Positions 37,033 through 45,384 of a DNA stretch of 64,000 bases are shown here, in pieces. Location of the stretch: the NCBI GenBank assembly GCA_963663615.1, contig OY760517.1, positions 868,001 to 932,000 of the forward strand. Direction: 5' to 3'. How positions within the stretch are numbered: position 1 is the stretch's first letter; every line of letters starts with the position of its first letter. A program made the translations under genes and the position numbers. This stretch comes from G963663615 sp963663615. GTDB taxonomy: Bacteria; Bacteroidota; Ignavibacteria; Ignavibacteriales; Melioribacteraceae. Under the pieces are notes generated by a model. It worked only from the letters and a program-made list of their open reading frames with translations. It did no database searches and was not told the DNA's origin.

Positions 37033-40000
37033 ATGCAAAGATATAACAGTTTTTTTAGAATATTCATTATCCTTTTGGTTAGTGTTAGCTTTACAGCTAT
37101 CGCTCAGGATAAAAATGTTGAGAATAACTCTCAGTTCAATTTTGCAACTGACGAAATAAATTCATGCGACCTTGATGGCATGACTACATTTACACAAGGT
37201 GGCTGGGGAACAAAAGCTTCGGGTGGAAACCCCGGTTCAATCAGGGATGCACATTTTAATGCTGTATTTCCAAATGGTATAGTAATTACTGGCGGTTCTT
37301 ATACATTAACTTTTACTTCCTCAAGTGCAGTAAAAGATTTTTTGCCTGCTGGTGGTACATCAAAGGCAATGACGAAAAATTTAACAAACCCAACTAAAGG
37401 CAAAGATGCCGGTGGTGTTTTGGGTGGTCAGGTTGTTGCGGCTACACTTAATGTTGAGTATGATAGAGCTGGTAAAATTGGTACGGGTCAGTTTGAACTT
37501 GGTGAGCTTGTTTTTACAAGTGGTCCATTCCAGGGTTGGACAATAGATGCATTCCTTACTCTGGCGAAAACAGCTCTTACTGGTGGTAATACTCAGGGGT
37601 ATTCTTACTCTGCAATAAATGATGCTGCTACTTCTATCAATGAAAACTTTGATAACGGAACCCAAAATCAAGGACATTTTACTTGTCCTGCTTCTGTTAA
37701 GGGAAGTCTTGGCGACAAGGTTTGGCTTGATGCTAATGAAAATGGTATTCAGGATAACAACGAATCGGGAGTTGGAAACGTAACTGTTAAACTTTACGAT
37801 TCAAATAATCAACTGTTGGATACCAAACAGACAACACAGAATGGTGCATATCTTTTTGAAGACCTTGACGCGGATGATTATTATGTAGTATTTGAGCTTC
37901 CAGCCGGTTATGAATTTACCGCTAAAGATGCTGGCAATAATGAGAATTTGGACTCTGATGCGAATACTACAACCGGTAAAACCGATAATGTTACTTTGGG
38001 TGCTGGTGAAAACATTACTACTGTTGATGCCGGTATAAAGCAACTTAAAGCAAGTCTTGGTGATTATGTTTGGCTTGATGCAAACAAAAACGGCGTACAG
38101 GATGGTAGTGAGGCTGGTGTTGAAAACATAACAGTAAAATTGTATAAGTCCGATAATACATTGCTTGCAACTACCATTACAAATAATAATGGTTTATACT
38201 CATTTACAAATCTTGATCCGGATACTTATTATGTTGAATTTGTATTACCTTCAGGTTATGCATTTACCAGTAAGGATGCAGGCAATAATGATCAAATAGA
38301 TTCGGATGCAAATACATCAACAGGAAAAACTGATAATGTTACGCTTGCCGGTGGTGATAATAATGTAACCCTTGATGCAGGTATTTACAGTACACACGGC
38401 AGTATTGGTGATTATGTTTGGTACGATGCTGATCACGATGGTGTTCAGGATAATAATGAAAGTGGTGTTGAAAACGTAACTGTTAAACTATATACATGTG
38501 CGGATTTACTTAAAGCAACTACCACTACTGATCAGGATGGTATGTATTTGTTTGATGACCTGCTACCTGGCGATTATTATGTTGAGTTTACGTTACCAAA
38601 CGGATATGAGTTTAGCTCAAAGGATACCGGAAGTGATGATAACGTTGATTCGGATGCAGATGTAACAACCGGTAAAACTGATTGTACAACACTTGGTGTT
38701 GCTGAAAATATTACTCATCTTGATGCTGGTATATTTGAACCAAAATCGAGCGTTGGTGATTATGTTTGGGAAGATACAAATGAAAACGGTATTCAGGATA
38801 ATGGTGAATCCGGATTGGTTAATGTACCGGTTGAGCTTTATACCTGTAATGATCAGCTACTGGCACAGACCACTACCGACCAATTTGGTAAATATGAGTT
38901 TGCCGGCTTGGATGCAGGTGACTATTATATTAAAGTTTTGAAACCAAACGGATATTTCTTTACCACTGCCAATAGCGGTAACAATGATGCAATTGATTCG
39001 GATGTGGATGCTCTTACAGGTATAGGTACATGTTTTACACTTGGAACAAATGAAGATAACCCTACACTTGATGCTGGTTTATATCAACCAACCAGTGGTG
39101 TTGGTAATTTTGTATGGGTTGATGCAGATAATGATGGTATTCAGGATAATGGTGAGGCTGGAAAACAGGGTGTTGTAGTTAAACTTTATAATTGTAATGA
39201 TGCACTTGTAAGCACTACACTTACCAATGGAAATGGCGTTTACCAGTTTAGCAATATACCTTCCGGCGACTATTATGTTAAGTTCGAATTGCCGAATAGT
39301 TATACTTTTAGCTCAAAAGATGCTGGTAACGATAATTCAGTTGATTCGGATGTTGATGGTACAACCGGCAGAACAGATTGTTTTAGTCTGGAAGCCAATA
39401 CAGTAGATAATAGCTGGGATGCCGGAATATACATGCCTCCAAGTGATGTTGATCTTGTTGTAGTTAAAACGGTAGATGAAAGTAACCCTGAAGATGGGGA
39501 CCAGATAACATTTACAATTACCGTAACTAATAATGGTCCTTCCAATGCTGATGATGTTGAAGTAACAGATATCCTTGCACAGGAATTTGTATTACAGTCT
39601 GCCAATGCAACACAAGGTACATTTGATGATTTTACAGGTGAGTGGGCGGTTGGTTCACTTAACTCGGGTTCAAGTGCAACTCTTACCTTAAATGTAGAAG
39701 TTTCGCTTGGTATTGCTTCAGCTTTCGATCTTGGATTTGCTAAATCCTTCAACCTGTTCCTATTTGGTGACCTTTACCAGCCTTCCTCGGATACAGAAGG
39801 TAAAGTAGCCGCAGGTGGTAACGTTTCACTTTCAAACTATTCTGTAGGTTATTTACTTGAAAATTCCAATGGGTTAGTTGATGCACTCGTAGTTGGTGGT
39901 CATTTGCAGTTCGAAACAGGTGCAGTTTACGGAGGTAATGCGGTTTACGGCACTTCAACAAACTTGCCTAAACAGCAGGTTAGTATTGAAGGAACCTTGC

Positions 40001-41814
40001 GTCAGGATAATCCAATTGATTTTGCAGCCGCTGAAACCCAATTGAAAGGTCTTGCAGCTACCCTAAGTGCATATAATGCTAATGGTGATGTTGATCAGAA
40101 TTTTAGCGACTTGCAGCTAAACGGTACAAGTCCGTACCTAAATGTTTTTGATGTTGATGGCGATGTTCTTTCAGCCGTCACCAGCATGTCGGTTAATGTG
40201 CCTAACGGTTCAGTTGTGCTTGTAAATGTTTCCGGTAATAATATTGACTGGAACGGAGGATTAACAGTAAATGGAACAGCAGTTACAAATGTACTTTATA
40301 ATTTTTACGAAGCACACACGCTGTATATTCACAATATAGATGTGCTTGGTTCTGTACTTGCTCCTTATGCTGATCTTGAACTAACAAGTGTTATAAATGG
40401 TCAGGTTATTGCACAATCCATGACTGGCACAGGTCAGTTTAACTATAAATTATTTACAGGCAATATTCCTGTGCAGGAAAATATTGCAAACTGTGCAGAA
40501 CTAACCAACTCAAATCCTCTTGATGGCGATAACTCAAACAACTCATCTTGTGTAACAGTTGTAGTAGGTGATACAACTTCATCAGGTGGAACAGGAACAG
40601 GTACCAATTACGAATGGCAGGTTGCCGGCGAAACCGGAATTAGTGAAACAGTATGGTCGCTTGGCAATGATGCAAATGGTAATATGCTTGCCGGAACAGT
40701 TGGTGGCAAGATATTCAAGTCAGTTGATTTGGGTCAGACCTGGACGAGAATTAACGAAAGCATGACGGTTACATATATATGGTCGCTTGCTAAAGATGAT
40801 AATGGTAAATTGTATGCCGGTACGGAAAAAGGATTGTACTACTCGGAAGATGATGGTACAACATGGGATGGTCCGGTACTCTCCGGCAAAGATGTTAGAA
40901 CAGTTAAACTTGATGGTTTTGGTAACATTTACGCTGGTGTTTGGGGTGAAGGTGTTTACAAAAGTGCCGATGGTACAAACTTTGCTGCAACAAACAGCGG
41001 CTTTGGTAGTCTGGCTATTCATGCCCTTGCTGTTAATTCAAATAATGTGATTTATGCAGGTATTTACGATGATGGTGTTTATAAAAGTTTTGACCTTGGT
41101 GCAACCTGGACCAAAACTTCACTTTCATATCGTTACGTTTGGGCACTTGGTGTAACCAGTGATGATGTGCTTTATGCAGGTACTTACGGTGGTGGTGTTT
41201 ATACTTCGGAAGATGATGGTGACAGTTGGTATCTGATAGGTGGTACTGCTCCTTATATTTATGCTGTAACGGTAGATGCTGCTGATAATGTATTTGTTAC
41301 ATCATGGGATAGTGGTGTTTATATGCTAACACAAAACGGTCCGCAAAACGATGGTAGTTATAAAGGCAATACCGGTAATCTTAACACTGCTGCGTGGATG
41401 AGATTGGGACTTGAAGATAGTGGTGTTAGTTCACTGTTGATAAACGTACAAGATGCTAATCTTTATGCCGGTGGTGATGATGGCGTTGTTTACAAGCTTG
41501 TACTTGCTGATGTAACTGCTGTTGAAAATGAAGAAGCTGATATTCTTCCAACCGAGTATAATCTCGCACAAAATTATCCTAATCCGTTTAACCCGAGCAC
41601 TACTATTAGTTTTGGTGTTAAGGATGATGGTAACTTCAGACTTGCTGTTTATAACTTGCTTGGTGAAGAGGTTGCGGTTCTTGCAAACGATTTCTTTAAG
41701 GCTGGTAGTTACAACTTTACTTTTGACGCTTCCAAACTTGCTTCGGGAGTTTATCTATACCGCTTAACAGGTAGTGATGTAAATCTTGTTAAGAAAATGA
41801 TGTTATTGAAATAA
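37033..41814 (+). CDS. Giant T9SS surface protein: SdrD-B repeats, DUF11, choice-of-anchor A, propeller
   Basis: 1593 residues. Signal peptide to about 24 (AIAQ). About 40-222 is a non-repeated N-terminal domain. Five SdrD B-like domains start near 225, 341, 457, 573 and 688 (SLGDKVWLDANENGIQDN and relatives; each has a DxNxNGxxD calcium-type loop). A DUF11 domain opens near 805 (DVDLVVVKTVDESNPEDGDQ). A choice-of-anchor A domain (FNLFLFGDLYQPSSDTEGKV) occupies about 895-1145, and the last strand of DUF11 (NSNPLDGDNSNNSS) resumes after it. About 1195-1480 is a BNR/propeller domain (KSVDLGQTWTRI, YYSEDDGTTWDG, GGGVYTSEDDGDSWY). The T9SS domain ends it (QNYPNPFNPSTTISF, KKMMLLK). It is probably a long surface adhesin stiffened by calcium; the partner is unknown. 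Confidence 0.88.
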   Translation: MQRYNSFFRIFIILLVSVSFTAIAQDKNVENNSQFNFATDEINSCDLDGMTTFTQGGWGTKASGGNPGSIRDAHFNAVFPNGIVITGGSYTLTFTSSSAVKDFLPAGGTSKAMTKNLTNPTKGKDAGGVLGGQVVAATLNVEYDRAGKIGTGQFELGELVFTSGPFQGWTIDAFLTLAKTALTGGNTQGYSYSAINDAATSINENFDNGTQNQGHFTCPASVKGSLGDKVWLDANENGIQDNNESGVGNVTVKLYDSNNQLLDTKQTTQNGAYLFEDLDADDYYVVFELPAGYEFTAKDAGNNENLDSDANTTTGKTDNVTLGAGENITTVDAGIKQLKASLGDYVWLDANKNGVQDGSEAGVENITVKLYKSDNTLLATTITNNNGLYSFTNLDPDTYYVEFVLPSGYAFTSKDAGNNDQIDSDANTSTGKTDNVTLAGGDNNVTLDAGIYSTHGSIGDYVWYDADHDGVQDNNESGVENVTVKLYTCADLLKATTTTDQDGMYLFDDLLPGDYYVEFTLPNGYEFSSKDTGSDDNVDSDADVTTGKTDCTTLGVAENITHLDAGIFEPKSSVGDYVWEDTNENGIQDNGESGLVNVPVELYTCNDQLLAQTTTDQFGKYEFAGLDAGDYYIKVLKPNGYFFTTANSGNNDAIDSDVDALTGIGTCFTLGTNEDNPTLDAGLYQPTSGVGNFVWVDADNDGIQDNGEAGKQGVVVKLYNCNDALVSTTLTNGNGVYQFSNIPSGDYYVKFELPNSYTFSSKDAGNDNSVDSDVDGTTGRTDCFSLEANTVDNSWDAGIYMPPSDVDLVVVKTVDESNPEDGDQITFTITVTNNGPSNADDVEVTDILAQEFVLQSANATQGTFDDFTGEWAVGSLNSGSSATLTLNVEVSLGIASAFDLGFAKSFNLFLFGDLYQPSSDTEGKVAAGGNVSLSNYSVGYLLENSNGLVDALVVGGHLQFETGAVYGGNAVYGTSTNLPKQQVSIEGTLRQDNPIDFAAAETQLKGLAATLSAYNANGDVDQNFSDLQLNGTSPYLNVFDVDGDVLSAVTSMSVNVPNGSVVLVNVSGNNIDWNGGLTVNGTAVTNVLYNFYEAHTLYIHNIDVLGSVLAPYADLELTSVINGQVIAQSMTGTGQFNYKLFTGNIPVQENIANCAELTNSNPLDGDNSNNSSCVTVVVGDTTSSGGTGTGTNYEWQVAGETGISETVWSLGNDANGNMLAGTVGGKIFKSVDLGQTWTRINESMTVTYIWSLAKDDNGKLYAGTEKGLYYSEDDGTTWDGPVLSGKDVRTVKLDGFGNIYAGVWGEGVYKSADGTNFAATNSGFGSLAIHALAVNSNNVIYAGIYDDGVYKSFDLGATWTKTSLSYRYVWALGVTSDDVLYAGTYGGGVYTSEDDGDSWYLIGGTAPYIYAVTVDAADNVFVTSWDSGVYMLTQNGPQNDGSYKGNTGNLNTAAWMRLGLEDSGVSSLLINVQDANLYAGGDDGVVYKLVLADVTAVENEEADILPTEYNLAQNYPNPFNPSTTISFGVKDDGNFRLAVYNLLGEEVAVLANDFFKAGSYNFTFDASKLASGVYLYRLTGSDVNLVKKMMLLK
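37705..39440 (+). repeat. Five tandem SdrD B-like domain repeats within the coding region
   Basis: The repeat starts are at about 37705, 38053, 38401, 38749 and 39094, a period of 348, 348, 348 and 345 bp (116 or 115 codons). Each unit opens with xxGDxVWxDxNxNGxQD and ends near TxDAGI. The protein copies differ at many positions, so the array is not a recent expansion. Confidence 0.85.
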
Positions 41815-41935
41815 AACCTCTCCCTAAATCCCTCCCCTATAATGGGAGGGACTTGCCGAGGATAGATATATATATTTTGCAGGGGCGATTGACTAAATCG
41901 CCCTTGTTCTTTTTAAAGGGGTACTATTCCCGGAT
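41815..41935. repeat. Composite intergenic palindromic repeat, copy 1
   Basis: Directly after the T9SS stop lie two palindromes: CCCTCCC (41830-41836) with GGGAGGG (41844-41850), and GGGCGATT (41883-41890) with AATCGCCC (41896-41903). TTTTAAAGGGGTACTATTCC follows. The same order, spacing and tail occur at 57089-57202. The first hairpin may also terminate transcription. Confidence 0.75.
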
Positions 41936-42115
41936 TATCATTAACTATTCTTTGTGCATATAAAATCATAGGTGAACACATGCAAAAGGTTGGTAAACAA
42001 AGTGGTAATCTATGTATTGTGGGAGACTAAGTAATGGAAAATTGAACTTCTATCTCAAAATGTATTACTTTGAAAAATATTTTCTTGCTTTTAGTTCTAG
42101 TAAACTAATTTCTTA

Positions 42116-42402
42116 TTAGGCACTTTTTGAATGTTGTTGCCAGGTTTGTTTTGTATTCTGATCATAAATCCCAAGTATAAGATTATTGACGCTAATATCT
42201 TCATCAATATCATCCCAATGCAAACCGGAGCCACCACCAGAAATTACAAAATTATTTTTTCTTCCAGGGTAGCTTTTAATAATCTTGGAAAATATACGAG
42301 TGGCACACTAAGTTTTCTTCCGTCAGTCAAATCCAGCCAGAGGTTATTATCATCAAAATATATACCTTTTGCGAGTGCTCCATTATAATTTAAAGTACTC
42401 AT
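42116..42402 (-). pseudogene. DUF2442 family protein, frameshifted
   Basis: Read from the ATG at 42400-42402 (GAGGAT upstream), the minus strand gives a DUF2442 opening: AKGIYFDDNNLWLDLTDGRK, LSVPLVYFPRLLKATLEEK. Frame 1 then ends at 42244. One base added to the six-T run at 42255-42260 (A run on the coding strand) restores NNFVISGGGSGLHWDDIDED, the conserved second half of DUF2442, running on to a stop at 42116. The restored product would be 95 residues. A real one-base loss, a phase-variable run or an assembly error would all look the same here. DUF2442 proteins commonly pair with DUF4160, and a piece of one lies just upstream. Confidence 0.78.
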
Positions 42403-42505
42403 TCCATTTATCCTCAATTAAAATTTTATTTTTCACGACTACTTGAGAAAGTTCATTCAACTCTTTTGAACTGAAACCAATTACTGATGTACAAAAAAAT
42501 ATAAT
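42383..42505 (-). pseudogene. DUF4160 C-terminal remnant
   Basis: About 40 codons on the minus strand, overlapping the start of the DUF2442 gene in another frame. They read VIGFSSKELNELSQVVVKNK, ILIEDKWNEYFKL and a stop. The ending resembles the C-terminus of DUF4160 (helix, then W-N-E-F/Y-F). An in-frame stop at 42506-42508 and no start upstream show that the N-terminal part is missing. The overlap with DUF2442 is the usual arrangement of this pair, which is why I read it as a remnant and not chance. Confidence 0.5.
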
Positions 42506-42575
42506 TCATCTATTTATTTGATCAATTGGTTAAGATGTGCCAGGAGAGGCTCCTGGCAATAAAGGGGAACAAATT

Positions 42576-44150
42576 TTAACTATTAAATTCTTTTAATATC
42601 TTTTCAATTTCGGCTTCGGTTATGTTACTTCCCATTACGCCTTTTTTTTCGGTCTGCTGGAATAATGGTTTTGCATAACTTTGTGTTGAGGGGTTGCCTG
42701 CACGGGCAATAAGGTGTTCCTCAATTTTATCAAGGAAACCGGCAGCTTTAATGTCACTCATTTTAATATTTTCGAATGAGCCAACTGTTTTACCCGGGTT
42801 TATTGTATTGGCTTCAAAAGCAACGGTTTTAACATTCATTAGATGTTTAGCCGATACATTCTCAGATATAATTGAACCACCCCATGTACCAACACCAAGT
42901 GTAAGAGAAGGTAGTAATGAAGTTGTAAAACCAACCGCACCAAGCGAACTTGGAGTATTAACTACAATACGGAAAGCAGGTTTTTCCAAAGCAAACTTCA
43001 TAATAACTTCACGGTTGTTTGAATGAATTGACATTGTATGCCCAATGCCACCGAAAGTTAGAAGATCAATACATTTGTGGCAGCCTTCCAGCCACCCATC
43101 AACCTCGTAAAAAGCAAGAATTGGGGAAAGTTTTTCCATGGAAAGAGGCTCATCCACACCAACACCCTTACAATCTGCAATAAGCACAGATGTATTTTCG
43201 GGTGCATTAATGCCGGCATGTTTGGCAATCCATGCGGCAGGTTTACCAACAATATCAGGATTTATTCTGCCATTTTTTGATACCACTTTTTCAAGTTTAA
43301 TTTTTTCTTCAGCATTAACAAAGTATGCATTATTCTTTTTAGCAATTTCGCGTGCTTTTGCGGCAATACTAATATCAACAATCATAGCCTGTTCGGATGA
43401 ACAGAGTGTACCGTTATCGAAAGTTGTACCATGAATAATATCCTTAACTGCTTTTTCCACATCAGCGGTTTTTTCGATAAATGAAGGTACGTTACCACTT
43501 CCAACACCGTATGCAGGAGTACCGGCACTGTAGGCAGCCTTTACCATCGGGTTACTTCCGGTTGCAAGAATTACAGCAGTGTTATCGCTTTTCATCAATT
43601 CTTCGGTACCAGCTATGGTTGGTTCGGTGAGACAGTGAAGCAATCCTTTAGGTGCTCCGGCTTTTTCTGCGGCTGTTCTAACAACATCAAGAGCTTCCAT
43701 TGTGCTTTTTGCACTACGCGGGTGCGGACTTGCAACCATTGCATTGCGGCATTTAAGCGAAATTATCGCCTTGAACATAAGAGTGCTTGTTGGGTTTGTT
43801 GAGGGGATAAGTGCTGCTACAACACCCATCGGCTCAGCAATCTTCAACACACGTCCGTTATCCTGTACATCAATAACACCAACGGTTTTTAGCTCCCTGA
43901 TGGAATCATAAACATTTCTGGTAGCAAACCTGTTTTTAAGAACTTTGTCTTCCATCTTGCCAAAGCCTGTTTCTTCGCAAGCCATTTTAGCAAGACGTTC
44001 AGCATTCGCATAGCCGGCATCAGCCATAGCCTTAACAATTGAATCAACCTGAGCCTGTGTGAACTGCTTGAACTCTTTTTGAGCTGCTTTTGCAGATTTG
44101 GTCAGGTTTCTTACTTCCTGAATCGATCTTAAATCTTTATCAAATTCCAT
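42576..44150 (-). CDS. CoA-acylating aldehyde dehydrogenase with possible encapsulation tail
   Basis: 524 residues. It belongs to the acylating branch (EutE, PduP, AdhE N-half): IPSTNPTSTLMFKAI, KCRNAMVASPHPRSAKST and the catalytic cysteine in DNGTLCSSEQAMIVD. It should convert an aldehyde plus CoA and NAD to an acyl-CoA. The substrate (acetaldehyde, propionaldehyde or another) cannot be read. The C-terminus extends beyond the catalytic fold by a linker and a short amphipathic helix, ITEAEIEKILKEFNS, which resembles the targeting peptides of bacterial microcompartment cargo. No shell protein gene is in the window. AGAGGAT lies before the ATG. It stands alone, convergent with the DUF2442 remnant side. 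Confidence 0.88.
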   Translation of the reverse strand: MEFDKDLRSIQEVRNLTKSAKAAQKEFKQFTQAQVDSIVKAMADAGYANAERLAKMACEETGFGKMEDKVLKNRFATRNVYDSIRELKTVGVIDVQDNGRVLKIAEPMGVVAALIPSTNPTSTLMFKAIISLKCRNAMVASPHPRSAKSTMEALDVVRTAAEKAGAPKGLLHCLTEPTIAGTEELMKSDNTAVILATGSNPMVKAAYSAGTPAYGVGSGNVPSFIEKTADVEKAVKDIIHGTTFDNGTLCSSEQAMIVDISIAAKAREIAKKNNAYFVNAEEKIKLEKVVSKNGRINPDIVGKPAAWIAKHAGINAPENTSVLIADCKGVGVDEPLSMEKLSPILAFYEVDGWLEGCHKCIDLLTFGGIGHTMSIHSNNREVIMKFALEKPAFRIVVNTPSSLGAVGFTTSLLPSLTLGVGTWGGSIISENVSAKHLMNVKTVAFEANTINPGKTVGSFENIKMSDIKAAGFLDKIEEHLIARAGNPSTQSYAKPLFQQTEKKGVMGSNITEAEIEKILKEFNS

Positions 44151-44214
44151 ATTATCCTCTAATCAATTCCGAACCAAATATAAATATACTATTACTTTTA
44201 GGCAATCATTCCTT

Positions 44215-44230
44215 TTGCAAATAATTGCAA
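44215..44230. promoter_or_regulatory. TTGCAA-ATAA-TTGCAA inverted repeat
   Basis: A 6+6 bp palindrome with a 4-nt centre, 65 bp upstream of the aldehyde dehydrogenase start in a divergent region. It could be an operator. Only symmetry and position support it. Confidence 0.25.
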
Positions 44231-44391
44231 GGCAGTATTCAGTACAGATATTTTATTTTAAATAGTTTTTAAATAGCTATTATAAAACATTTTACACCAT
44301 AAAATAATAAGTATTTTTGTATTGGTATTGTGGAAAAGAATCAGGAATACTATCTTAAGTCTCACAATTTTTATAAAAAGTAAGTTGAAAC

Positions 44392-45363
44392 ATGAAAAAG
44401 ATACTGAGTCTCATTATACTTTTGATGGTCTTTGGTTGTGAGACAAACCCCCCGAGTTCACCTGAACAGACAAGTATAGCACAAGTTTTTATTTCATCGA
44501 ATGTTGATGGAGCCACTATATACCTGAATAATGTAAATACAGGGAAGGTTACTCCTGATACAATTTCTGCTCCGGTTGGCACTAATAATATAAAGCTTGA
44601 AAAGGATGGCTATTTTGAAGTTTCGCAAAGTGTTAATGTTATTGCTGGTGTAGTAAATTCGGTAACTGTAACAATGACTGCCCGCGAAATTGACAAGGTT
44701 GTGCTACTTGAAGATTTTTCGAATGAGAGTTGTGGACCATGTGTTGCTTCCAATCTTTTCATTGAGAGTATAAAGAATTATCGTTATGGTTCAGCAAAGC
44801 TGGTAGCAATTAAATACGCAACCAATTTTCCAGGAAGGAATGACCCGTTTTATTTGGCAAACAAAGCTGGTTCCGATTCACGTATATCGTATTATAGTGT
44901 ACTTTTCACACCTACAATTAAAATAGATGGTTCTGAAAACCCGATTTCCACGGATTCAACAAGTGTAATATCAGCAGTTGATAAACGCCTTGCTATTGAA
45001 CCCGAAATGGATGTGCATGTTGATGCCACGGTAAACGGAAGTAATCTTGATGTTGAAGTATTGGTTAACTTTATGTCGATTGAAGGATTTGATACCGGAA
45101 ATTCGGTATTGCAAATAGTAGTTACGGAAACAGATATCCCCCATAATGCTCCTAACGGTGAAGATATGGTATATGACGTTGCCAGAGTAATGCTGCCCAA
45201 TTATGATGGTACATCACTTTCGGGAGTAAGTTCGGAAGGAGAATATAAATTTACGCAATCAGTTGCGATTGATCCTGCCTGGAATATATCCAACGTACAT
45301 GTTGTAGCGTTTGTACAAAACAATTCAACAAAGGAGGTTTTTCAGACCGGGTCTAATCACTAA
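44392..45363 (+). CDS. PEGA-domain lipoprotein with Omp28-like thioredoxin fold
   Basis: 323 residues. A lipoprotein signal with lipobox MVFGC (Cys16) leads to a PEGA domain at about 29-95 (SSNVDGATIYLNNVNTGKVT). The next part resembles Omp28-related outer-membrane lipoproteins and has a thioredoxin-like opening: VVLLEDFSNESCGPCVASN, with Cys114 and Cys117 as a CxxC pair. The rest is a beta-rich Omp28-type C-terminal part (VLQIVVTETDIPHNAPNGED). There is no T9SS tail, so it is probably anchored by lipid. It starts the thiol cluster and lies 21 bp before the next Omp28-like gene. Confidence 0.82.
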   Translation: MKKILSLIILLMVFGCETNPPSSPEQTSIAQVFISSNVDGATIYLNNVNTGKVTPDTISAPVGTNNIKLEKDGYFEVSQSVNVIAGVVNSVTVTMTAREIDKVVLLEDFSNESCGPCVASNLFIESIKNYRYGSAKLVAIKYATNFPGRNDPFYLANKAGSDSRISYYSVLFTPTIKIDGSENPISTDSTSVISAVDKRLAIEPEMDVHVDATVNGSNLDVEVLVNFMSIEGFDTGNSVLQIVVTETDIPHNAPNGEDMVYDVARVMLPNYDGTSLSGVSSEGEYKFTQSVAIDPAWNISNVHVVAFVQNNSTKEVFQTGSNH

Positions 45364-45384
45364 TAATACTTCAGGAGGAAGTAC

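Noticed and set aside
37708..39440. SdrD B array read as a CRISPR or DNA satellite
   Set aside because: The repeats are 345-348 bp protein domains in frame, with diverged sequence and no spacers.
42131..42388. 85-codon plus-strand open frame
   Set aside because: It is the opposite-strand shadow of the frameshifted DUF2442 gene.
44392..45363. Omp28-like lipoprotein read as a T9SS cargo
   Set aside because: It has a lipobox and no C-terminal sorting domain; it ends in plain beta sequence.
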